Shown: positions 42,047 through 49,926 of the stretch, piece by piece
Position numbering within the stretch: position 1 is the first letter of the stretch
Layout of the letters: every line of letters starts with the position of its first letter
Assembly: GCF_002482975.1 (NCBI RefSeq)
Contig: NZ_DLHA01000032.1
Coordinates: 521,765-585,764, forward strand
Direction: 5' to 3'
Length of the DNA: 64,000 nt
Source: Flavobacterium sp. UBA7680
Lineage (GTDB): Bacteria > Bacteroidota > Bacteroidia > Flavobacteriales > Flavobacteriaceae
Position numbers and translations under genes: made by a program
Notes under the pieces: model-generated
What the model was told of the DNA's origin: nothing
Seen by the model: only the letters and a program-made list of their open reading frames with translations
The model's database searches: none

Positions 42047-43255
42047 TCATAACTTCTTACCTTTCATATAATTAAAAGGAATATAAAACAAAAACAGACC
42101 TAACCAAACTATTGCCACTACAATAAAAAATATGGGCATAATATTCGGGTGTAGATAATTAGGTTCGTAGAAATAGCGATCGAGCGTTAAAAATTTTTCA
42201 TTCAAGGCTTTTCTATCAAAGTAATTTTCTATTCCTTCTAAACGTCTTTCCTGATTTTTAGTGTAATAAAAAACTTGAGACGTTAATTTTTGAGGAACAA
42301 TATGTGTCTCGATATTGTATTTTTTAAATAAAGTATCCAGCTTCTGAAACTGATATTGCAATGAATCTTGCTTATATTTATATAATAAATTATACCTTTT
42401 TACAGCCGCTGCATATTGTTGTTTATTATCAATTAAATATCTTTTAACAGGCTTATTGTCAATCGACTTTTCCTTGACAGGCTTATAAAGCGATTTGTTT
42501 TCAAGAAAAATACAAATGTCTTTATCATATTCCGGGCTTACTTCAGTTCCTTTAAATACGATTTGTGTGCTGTCTCCAACAACTGTTTGTTTGATAATCC
42601 TGTCTTTTACAATATTTACATCTAATCCGACAAAATCGAAAATTGAATCTGCTTTTTTAGAAACTTTATTATAGGTTTCAGTTAAAACTTTTAGTGTATC
42701 AATGCTGTAATATGTCGTTACTGTACCAAATTGATCGTGATAAATCAGTTCTTGTTTTTCTTCTTTAATTACGGGATAAGGTTTTGGATATAAGATATTC
42801 TCGTAATTAAACAGTTTCTCTGAATAATAGGAACTTGAATTATATAAAAACGGATTCAAAACATTCAGTAATTCTTTGTCTTTGTTATAACTTTTCTCCG
42901 ATAATTCTCCTTTCAGCTTTGCATTTTGTCCAAAACTAAAACTGATAAAAAAGGTTAAACTCGCAAAGGAAATCAGCAATAAGAAAAAACCAATCTGCAA
43001 GACTTTTTCAAATGAATAGCGTTGTCTCGCATGATTCTTCAATAAAAAAATCAGAAAGAAAAGTAAAAATAAACCGCTTATAAAAAAGTGTGAAATCGAT
43101 ACATCGTCAACAAACTTAAACCGGTAAAACTCTGAGTAAAGATCAATTTTCTTAATTCCTTCAAAAGTAAAATAACCGTATAAAAAATAGGCTAAATGAA
43201 TGACTGCTAAAATGATAAAAGACTTAACGAAGTATTGCTTTAAGGTTTTGTTCAT
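42047..43255 (-). CDS. membrane protein of unknown function
   Basis: No family was recognised for this 402-residue protein. It has three TM helices in the first 120 residues (about 10-30, 53-72 and 87-110), a long extracytoplasmic domain rich in Lys, Tyr and Asp (about 125-370) and a last TM helix near 376-395. The big loop contains EKLFNYENILYPKPYPVIK and IVKDRIIKQTVVGDSTQIV, which look like an alpha/beta domain. It stands alone with a short spacer upstream. Confidence 0.7.
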   Translation of the reverse strand: MNKTLKQYFVKSFIILAVIHLAYFLYGYFTFEGIKKIDLYSEFYRFKFVDDVSISHFFISGLFLLFFLIFLLKNHARQRYSFEKVLQIGFFLLLISFASLTFFISFSFGQNAKLKGELSEKSYNKDKELLNVLNPFLYNSSSYYSEKLFNYENILYPKPYPVIKEEKQELIYHDQFGTVTTYYSIDTLKVLTETYNKVSKKADSIFDFVGLDVNIVKDRIIKQTVVGDSTQIVFKGTEVSPEYDKDICIFLENKSLYKPVKEKSIDNKPVKRYLIDNKQQYAAAVKRYNLLYKYKQDSLQYQFQKLDTLFKKYNIETHIVPQKLTSQVFYYTKNQERRLEGIENYFDRKALNEKFLTLDRYFYEPNYLHPNIMPIFFIVVAIVWLGLFLFYIPFNYMKGKKL

Positions 43256-43489
43256 ATCAAGGGTTTATACTCAAATATAAGCAATCGCAATGGCAATGAC
43301 AAAACTCAATCTTAATTTTTGGCTTATTTAAGGTGTTTCAACCCTATTTATAAATAAGTATTATCTGATAGCTATTTTCATATACATCTGAAAATCAAAA
43401 CAATAAAACCGAATAAAAATAATTTGCATGATTTTTTTTGTTAACTTTAATGATTGTAATCTCATTAATAAACCTAAAACCTCAATACC

Positions 43490-44404
43490 ATGAAAAAATT
43501 AGTTTATTTTTTGATAATTCCTCTCTTCTTTTTTTCGGCAAACGCACAGACAACCGCCGAAATAACAAATGAAAATACTTTAACTCCTGTAAAAAATAGT
43601 TCAGATGAATTTCAGAATTCCGCAGCAGATGATCTTCCGTGGCACGGAAGGCGATTTAAAGCAACGGCTGGTGTATTCTTTCCCGTAAACAATACCGAAG
43701 TTGAAGTTAACGGAACGGGCGGAAGAATTGGAACTGATATTGATTTTGAAAAAGATTTAGGTTTTGAAACGAATACAGTTTCCTTTTTCGGGGCTTTTGA
43801 ATGGCGCGCTTCCCGAAGATCTCGTTTTAATCTGGAATATTTTTATTTGAAAAGAAATGCTTCAAAAACGCTTCAAAAAGAAATAGAGTTTCAGGATCAT
43901 ACTTATCCAGTCAATGCACGAGTTTCTGCTTTTATGGACAATCAAATGGTTCGATTTGCTTATGGATATGCCATTATTTCTAAACCAAAATATGAATTGG
44001 GTTTATTGATTGGTGCACACGTAATGCTTGCTGATGTTGGTTTAAGACTCGAAGCTAATACACAGGAGCTAGAATATCACGACGGTGTTAACTTTACTGC
44101 TCCTTTACCCGATGTTGGAATTTGGGGTGAATTTGTGCTTGGAAAAAAGGTTGGTTTATATGCGAATGTGAATTATTTTGCTCTTAAAATAAACGATATC
44201 GACGGCCGAATTATCAGCTACAATTTATCGGTTTTATATAACGTTTATAAAAATTTCAGTCTTACAGCAGGTTATACTGGTTTAAATTTTAGGCTCGACG
44301 TTACTAAACCAAGAATTGACGGTTTCTTTAAATGGGGTTATAATGGGCCAACTTTAGCCGCAACTTACAGCTTTGGAAATCATGTGAAGTTTTATAAACA
44401 TTGA
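43490..44404 (+). CDS. outer-membrane beta-barrel protein
   Basis: A signal peptide (residues 1-19, ending SANA-QT) leads to a 285-residue mature protein. It shows alternating strands with aromatic ends (RRFKATAGVFFPVN, RSRFNLEYFYLKRNAS, FSLTAGYTGLNFRLDVTK) and the final strand TLAATYSFGNHVKFYKH. This is typical of an 8- to 12-strand outer-membrane barrel. The function is unknown; similar proteins are often annotated as outer-membrane beta-barrel or YfaZ-like. It is a single gene. Confidence 0.75.
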   Translation: MKKLVYFLIIPLFFFSANAQTTAEITNENTLTPVKNSSDEFQNSAADDLPWHGRRFKATAGVFFPVNNTEVEVNGTGGRIGTDIDFEKDLGFETNTVSFFGAFEWRASRRSRFNLEYFYLKRNASKTLQKEIEFQDHTYPVNARVSAFMDNQMVRFAYGYAIISKPKYELGLLIGAHVMLADVGLRLEANTQELEYHDGVNFTAPLPDVGIWGEFVLGKKVGLYANVNYFALKINDIDGRIISYNLSVLYNVYKNFSLTAGYTGLNFRLDVTKPRIDGFFKWGYNGPTLAATYSFGNHVKFYKH

Positions 44405-44460
44405 GTTTTTGTTTCAGGTTTCAGGTTTAAAGTTTCAGGTTCCTATAGGAATCTAAAAAT

Positions 44461-44700
44461 TTAACCGCAAAGTTCGCAAAGGTTTTTACGCAAAGGACGC
44501 TAAGTTTTTTTTGATAAGCTAGGTTTTATAAAACCAAAGTTCGCAAAGCTTTATGTTGATACAGCTTTGCGAACATTGTGCATTCTAAATGCAATATATT
44601 TCAAAAAAAACTTAGCGTCCTTTGCGTTAAAACACATAATTCACTCAACACAAAGCTTTGCGAACTTTGCGCTAAAATCTTAGCGTCTTTGCGGTAAAAA
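44461..44700. repeat. nested CGCAAAG-type repeat, second locus
   Basis: Several complementary segments (TTCGCAAAGCTTTATGTTGA, AGCTTTGCGAACATT, CTTAGCGTCCTTTGCGTTAA) make nested dyads. They share words with 25808-25978. The stretch lies between convergent genes and holds no gene. Confidence 0.75.
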
Positions 44701-44740
44701 ATCAACGAATCGTATTTAAATGAACTTATATGGTTTAAGA

Positions 44741-44780
44741 AAAAAAAACAAACCCGACACCTTTTTCAAGATATCGGGTT
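44741..44780 (-). terminator. intrinsic terminator of the GH97/PUL operon
   Basis: On the minus strand AACCCGATA and TGTCGGGTT pair across a 12-base loop and run into a T-rich tail. It lies about 40 bases past the GH97 stop. Confidence 0.8.
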
Positions 44781-44817
44781 CATCCACTCAAACTTAACTC
44801 AAAATAATCTAAACTTC

Positions 44818-46842
44818 TTATTTCTCGATTGGAGTAAATTTTATAGCTGTTCCTCCACCAGCTGCCAATTTGATATTTAAAACGGATTGGTTATTTACCT
44901 TTTGTTTTGAAATTGTAACCGGATAAGGATTTGTTTTATAGTTTGCTCCTGCTCCATCAGCATAAATTTCGGCTTCGTATTCTTTTCCTTTGTCTAAGAA
45001 AGATAAGGTTACTTTAAGATCTCTGGCATCTTTGTTTGTAATAGAACCTAAATACCAGTTTTTCTCGTCCCAATCTTTACGAACGATTGTCGTGTATTCT
45101 CCAATTTTAGAATCTAAAACCTTAGTATCTGACCACGTACACGGAACATCTTTTATAAACTGAAATTCTGGTTTGTCAACATAATTCTCCGGTAAATCTG
45201 AAGCCATTTGCAGCGGACTGAAAATAATTACATACAATGCCAGCTGATTTGCCAAAGTTGTTTGTACTCTTGCTCCAGAAGGCGTTTTATAATCAAAATT
45301 GAAATTTCCCGGTGTGTAATCAAACGGACCCGAAAGCATTCTTGTAAACGGCAACGTTGTTAAATGCTGAGGCGTATTTCCGCCATCTACAGACCACGCA
45401 TTGTATTCCTGACCTCTTCCGCCTTCTTGTGACATAAAGTTTGGATATGTACGCTGAATTCCTGTTCCTTTTATCGGTTCGTGATTGTCGATCATGATGT
45501 GATATTTGGCTGCCGTTTCGATTACTTTTCTGTAATGACGAGACGCGTACTGGCTGTCGTGCCATTCTTTTTTATCCAAATATTTGTTTACATAACCTGT
45601 TTTAACTGAGTTTACACCCATTTTTTGATACAATTTAAAGGCATCTTCAAGCTGGCCTTCATAATGTTTAGAAGCACCAGCCGTTTCATGATGCCCTATT
45701 AATCGAACATTTTTTATGGCAGCATATTTTGTAATTTCTTCCAAATTAAAATCAGGATATGCTTTTACAAAACTAAATGCCTTTCCATCGGCAGTCCAGT
45801 CGCCGTCCCAGCCCTCGTTCCAGCCTTCTACCAGAACGCCGTCAAAATTGTTTTTCGCAGCAAAATCAATGTATTCTTTTGTATTTTTTGTTGTAGCACC
45901 GTGTTTTGGACCTTGTCCCCAAGTGAATTTCTCTAAGTGCATTCCCCACCAAATTCCAATGTATTTAGAAGGCGTAATCCACGAAAGATCCTCAATTTTT
46001 GAAGGTTCGTTCAAATTCAGCATAATCGTTGAAGTTGCAACATCTCCAGGAGTTTTACCCACAACAACTGTTCTCCAAGGTGTCTTAAAAGGTGTTTCGG
46101 CATATACTTTTACACCATCAGCCCACGGCACTAAATCACTTTTGTATTGTTTATCACTTGTTTTTAAAAGCGTCATCGAAGCAAAATCAGTTAAGTTGGC
46201 TTCGTGAATCGCCACATATAAATTCTCTTTTGTTTCAAAAGTTGCCGGAGTATTTATGGTATCTGTTTTACTGATTGGCGTTTTACGGTATTCACTTTCG
46301 TAATAACTGTTTTCGCGGTGCACCGGAATCCACCAAACATCATTATTTGATTTAAAAGTAAACTGCGTGATTTCGTTTGAAATTTTCACTTTTCCTAAAT
46401 GAGGCTGTTTTGGAAATTCATATCTAAATCCTACACCGTCATCAAAAACCCTGAAAATAATATCAACTAAACGCTCTTCTCCTTTTGATTCTTTTAAGTG
46501 AACAATCAATTCGTTGTGGTGATCGCGAACTTTTTTGAATTCTCCCCACGGCTGTTCCCAAGTTGCATCGGCAGATTTTTCTTCAGTCGAAACCACTTCA
46601 AAACCTTCAGTCATTTTTTGAATTCCCTGAAATTCAAATCCCATTAACGAAGGTTCTATAACCGATTTTCCGTTTGAAGTAAAACTGTATTGAGGCTGAC
46701 CTGAAACTGTTAATTCAAAAACTAATTCGGTTACTTTTCCCGGCGAATTAATTTTATATGTTTTTTTAGTACCAGCACTGCAGGCGTAAATTAATATTGA
46801 CGCTAAAGCAATTATACAGTATCTATATCTTATGTTTTTCAT
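44818..46842 (-). CDS. glycoside hydrolase family 97 lipoprotein (alpha-glucosidase type)
   Basis: The 674-residue enzyme has a lipoprotein signal (lipobox IYAC), a beta-sandwich N-terminal domain, a (beta/alpha)8 catalytic barrel and a C-terminal sandwich, as in SusB. Family motifs are VEGWNEGWDGDW near residue 340, GHHETAGAS near 390, NHEPIKGTG near 452 and SQEGGRGQEYNA near 470. The Glu residues in the last three match those used by the inverting, calcium-dependent branch, so alpha-glucosidase is more likely than retaining alpha-galactosidase. It ends the PUL operon and is 25 bases from the GH71/99-like gene. Confidence 0.88.
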   Translation of the reverse strand: MKNIRYRYCIIALASILIYACSAGTKKTYKINSPGKVTELVFELTVSGQPQYSFTSNGKSVIEPSLMGFEFQGIQKMTEGFEVVSTEEKSADATWEQPWGEFKKVRDHHNELIVHLKESKGEERLVDIIFRVFDDGVGFRYEFPKQPHLGKVKISNEITQFTFKSNNDVWWIPVHRENSYYESEYRKTPISKTDTINTPATFETKENLYVAIHEANLTDFASMTLLKTSDKQYKSDLVPWADGVKVYAETPFKTPWRTVVVGKTPGDVATSTIMLNLNEPSKIEDLSWITPSKYIGIWWGMHLEKFTWGQGPKHGATTKNTKEYIDFAAKNNFDGVLVEGWNEGWDGDWTADGKAFSFVKAYPDFNLEEITKYAAIKNVRLIGHHETAGASKHYEGQLEDAFKLYQKMGVNSVKTGYVNKYLDKKEWHDSQYASRHYRKVIETAAKYHIMIDNHEPIKGTGIQRTYPNFMSQEGGRGQEYNAWSVDGGNTPQHLTTLPFTRMLSGPFDYTPGNFNFDYKTPSGARVQTTLANQLALYVIIFSPLQMASDLPENYVDKPEFQFIKDVPCTWSDTKVLDSKIGEYTTIVRKDWDEKNWYLGSITNKDARDLKVTLSFLDKGKEYEAEIYADGAGANYKTNPYPVTISKQKVNNQSVLNIKLAAGGGTAIKFTPIEK

Positions 46843-46867
46843 TATTTAATTGTATTAATTACAACTC

Positions 46868-48112
46868 TTATTTTATTTCGTTTATTAACTGTTTTGCTTT
46901 TGCGGGCTGCATAGAAACAAAATAATTAAAAGCCTGATCCAGTTTATTCTGAGCATCGGCATTGCCTTTCTTTTCTACTCGCAGGTTGTACATTTTGCTT
47001 ATATCCGGAAATACAGATTCGGTATTTTTAACTCCGGCAAATGCTTTTACTTTTTCGATGTACGAATAACCAAATTCAACTGTTGGTTCAAACATGGTTC
47101 CTTCTCCAAAGTCGTTCCAGGTAATTAACTGCAGGTAATTTAAATTGGCATTTTTAGCCATAGAAAGTGTTTCATCAAGCGTTGCGCCATTGTTGTGTTC
47201 AATTGTCCATCCAATTGCTGCTCCGCCTCCGCCTTCGGCATAAAAATCTTTAAAACCAGGATAAGCACTTCCAATTGCTACAGAAAGTTTTGGTTTTGTA
47301 TTGGTATAAAAATTTGTTAGATAGGTACTGTTTTTATAAACCCACGCATATTCTCCAGATGCATTTGCTCCAGCTTCTACAGATTGATCCCAAAGCGTTA
47401 AAAAAGTTGTTTTTGTCGTTATGCTATTGAAAACGTTTGTCCATTCGGCAGGCGTTTGCAATACAATTGGCCCAAAATTTAATAACAATGGTTTTCCGTT
47501 TACTTTGATATAATTTACATCATCAAAATAATTTTTCTCCATATAAGCTAAATCTGTTTTTGCTGCGCTGGTTACAGAAATTGCTTTTCCGGCATTAACA
47601 ACATTTGTTGTAACTCTGTCTTCATAAACAATGGCATATTCCAGACCCACTTTATCGAGCATGGCAATAAGCTGTTCTGTATTTTCTTTTACCATTCTGT
47701 AATCGTTGACATCGTAGGTTCCGTACCAGTCGATCAAAACACCATCAATTCCTGAATATTTCATCAATAATAAATGATTTTCAATCACATTTTTATCTCC
47801 CGAATGATATGGACCAATAAGAGGATAATAGTAAGAAGCAATTTCCCTGCGGTTGTTTGCGCCTATAGTATTCGGATTTTTGTTTGCCATTGTCCAGTGG
47901 TATCCCCATTTTTTATCGGCACTGCTTTCATTGGTTTCAAACCAGGGCATATAATGCACATAAATTTTGGTGCTGTTTGTTTTTTCAACTGCAACGGGTT
48001 TAAGTACTTCTGGTTTTACTGGTTCTTCGGGACTTTTGTCATCGCTGCTGCATCCGGAAACGACTACAATGTTCAGTATCCCAAAAAACAATAATGTGAT
48101 ATATCTTTTCAT
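46868..48112 (-). CDS. glycoside hydrolase family 71/99-like lipoprotein
   Basis: The 414-residue protein has a lipoprotein signal (lipobox VSGC) and a catalytic barrel with YVHYMPWFETN near 50-60, DGVLIDWYGTYDVND near 124-138, YAIVYEDRV near 158-166, and near the C-terminus YLQLITWNDFGEGTMFEP. This is the pattern of GH71/GH99-like proteins, which include endo-alpha-mannan and alpha-1,3-glucan enzymes. WNDFGEGT carries probable active-site acids. The exact linkage is not certain. It lies between SusD and GH97 in the operon and should act at the cell surface or in the periplasm. Confidence 0.8.
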   Translation of the reverse strand: MKRYITLLFFGILNIVVVSGCSSDDKSPEEPVKPEVLKPVAVEKTNSTKIYVHYMPWFETNESSADKKWGYHWTMANKNPNTIGANNRREIASYYYPLIGPYHSGDKNVIENHLLLMKYSGIDGVLIDWYGTYDVNDYRMVKENTEQLIAMLDKVGLEYAIVYEDRVTTNVVNAGKAISVTSAAKTDLAYMEKNYFDDVNYIKVNGKPLLLNFGPIVLQTPAEWTNVFNSITTKTTFLTLWDQSVEAGANASGEYAWVYKNSTYLTNFYTNTKPKLSVAIGSAYPGFKDFYAEGGGGAAIGWTIEHNNGATLDETLSMAKNANLNYLQLITWNDFGEGTMFEPTVEFGYSYIEKVKAFAGVKNTESVFPDISKMYNLRVEKKGNADAQNKLDQAFNYFVSMQPAKAKQLINEIK

Positions 48113-48134
48113 ATTGATTTAATTTTTATTTTTT

Positions 48135-48322
48135 GTCACAGATTAAAAGGATTAAAAAGGATTTTTATTCCCATTATCTGTGATTAAATTATTTCACGCA
48201 GATTTAAATAGATTTAAGCAGATTGTGCAGATTTATTATACATTAAAATTAGATCTGCTTTAATCTGCAAAATCTGCGTGAAACATTTTTTAAATCTTTT
48301 TAATCCTTTTAATCTGTGGCAA
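48135..48322. repeat. nested inverted repeat inside the PUL
   Basis: Outer arms (CACAGATTAAAAGGATT and AATCCTTTTAATCTGTG) and inner arms (TTTCACGCAGATTT and AAATCTGCGTGAAA) make a nested dyad. A related CCACAGATT dyad is at 56734-56798. It separates susD from the two glycosidase genes and could tune their relative expression. Confidence 0.75.
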
Positions 48323-48338
48323 AAATTATTTTATAAAT

Positions 48339-48379
48339 ATGTCAGCCTTCCACGACTAACCAACATGGAAGACTGACAT
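48339..48379. repeat. hairpin directly after susD
   Basis: ATGTCAGCCTTCCA and TGGAAGACTGACAT pair with one mismatch around a 13-base loop, nine bases past the susD stop. There is little T-run on the susD strand, so it may stabilise the susCD mRNA end more than stop transcription. Confidence 0.6.
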
Positions 48380-48387
48380 TTTTGAAC

Positions 48388-49902
48388 CTAATTCAAAGGA
48401 TACCCAGGATTTTGTTTCAGGTTTTTATTTGTAGTTAATACGGTACTTGGAATAGGGAAAATTGCTTTGTAAGCTTCTGTTGTTCCTTTTTCCCACCATG
48501 GCAGGAAGAAAGTTCCAAAACGAATGTTATCTGTTCTTCTTCTTCCTTCAAAAGTAAATTCTTTAAGCAATTCTTTATCTATAAAGTTAAGATCGATTGT
48601 TGCTGGCATTTCTTCTCCTGCACGCGCTGTAACTTGTTGTACAAAAGGTTTTGCTAAATCTGCAGACCCTAAACGAACGTAACATTCTGCTTGCATCATT
48701 AAAATTTCAGAATAACGAATTACTACTAAATCATGATCACGTTCCCAAGTTTCTCCGGCTTTCATTTCGTATTTTCCTAAACGAACACCTTCATTTTCTT
48801 TAGCATCAGCAACACTTGTAACTGTTTCTGTATAGGTTAACGGTTCTCCGTTATCCATTGTAATTACAGTTCCGGTTGCTAAGTTGATCTGATCTCCGGC
48901 AACCATACATTTTTTTCTTTTGTCTGTATCAGCAAATTCAGAATAAACTCCCGGCTGCGCGCACATTCCGTTGGCACTCCAAGGATAATCTCCAACTGGA
49001 GAAATTGTCAATTTATGAAGGTAATGACAAGACATTGAACTCATATAATTTCCAACTGTTCCTGCTTTTGAATCGTAAGGGATTGCAAAAATAATTTCTG
49101 GCGATTTTTGATTGTCTGTAGCAAAATTGGCAAAGAAATCCGGGGCTAATGTATAACCTGAAACTTTTTGACACATGTTGATACAATCCTGCCAGCGTTC
49201 TGTTCCTATAAAAGCTTTTGAGTTAAGATATAATCTTGCTAAAAGAGAATAGGCAACATTTTTTGTCATTTTTGAATACACTACATTTCCAGTTAAATGC
49301 GGAATTGCGTCTGTTAATTCTTTTTCAACAAAATCGTAAACTTGTTTTCTTGTAGAATTTGTTGGAAGTGCTGTATCTGCAAAATCTACAACGATTGGCA
49401 CATTTCCGAATAAATCTAAAAGATTGTAATAGTAATACGCTCTCAACGCTTTTAATTCAGCATAAATTGGTGCTTTTGCATTATCTGTCAACGACGATTT
49501 ATCGATTTGATAAATGATGGAGTTGATTTTTGCAATTCCGGTATAGTTGTAACGCCAAGCTGAAAGAATCATACGGTTGTCTGCTTTCCAGGTATGTTTT
49601 TGCGCATCCTGATATTGTCCGCCATCGTACCAGTTTGTTCCTCTGGTAGGAATTGTAGCTTCATCAGAAACCGTTTCGTTCAAAAAGAATACGTATTCGC
49701 AGGTTGGGTAATTGTTTGAAATTCCATCTGCAAAACCTCTTAACGAAGAATACGCCCCGCCCACTAATGCATCAATTTCTTTTGGAGTATTTCCAAAATT
49801 TCCATCTTCTACTCTATCATATAATTGTTCATCCAGATCGGTACATGATGATATCGTAAAAAGCATGCTTACTAATATTGCTGCTGTTATTTTGATTTTC
49901 AT
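48388..49902 (-). CDS. SusD/RagB-family nutrient-binding lipoprotein
   Basis: The 504-residue surface lipoprotein (lipobox ISSC) binds glycan and caps the partner SusC channel. The helical SusD features are present: DNRMILSAWRYNYTGIAKIN near 107-126, LKALRAYYYYNLLDLFGNVP near 151-170, YSLLARLYLNS near 216-226, and the C-terminal EFTFEGRRRTDNIRFG. The ending IFPIPSTVLTTNKNLKQNPG is typical. It starts 24 bases past the SusC stop, in the same operon. Confidence 0.95.
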   Translation of the reverse strand: MKIKITAAILVSMLFTISSCTDLDEQLYDRVEDGNFGNTPKEIDALVGGAYSSLRGFADGISNNYPTCEYVFFLNETVSDEATIPTRGTNWYDGGQYQDAQKHTWKADNRMILSAWRYNYTGIAKINSIIYQIDKSSLTDNAKAPIYAELKALRAYYYYNLLDLFGNVPIVVDFADTALPTNSTRKQVYDFVEKELTDAIPHLTGNVVYSKMTKNVAYSLLARLYLNSKAFIGTERWQDCINMCQKVSGYTLAPDFFANFATDNQKSPEIIFAIPYDSKAGTVGNYMSSMSCHYLHKLTISPVGDYPWSANGMCAQPGVYSEFADTDKRKKCMVAGDQINLATGTVITMDNGEPLTYTETVTSVADAKENEGVRLGKYEMKAGETWERDHDLVVIRYSEILMMQAECYVRLGSADLAKPFVQQVTARAGEEMPATIDLNFIDKELLKEFTFEGRRRTDNIRFGTFFLPWWEKGTTEAYKAIFPIPSTVLTTNKNLKQNPGYPLN

Positions 49903-49926
49903 TTTTTATATTTTTGAGTTAATCGC

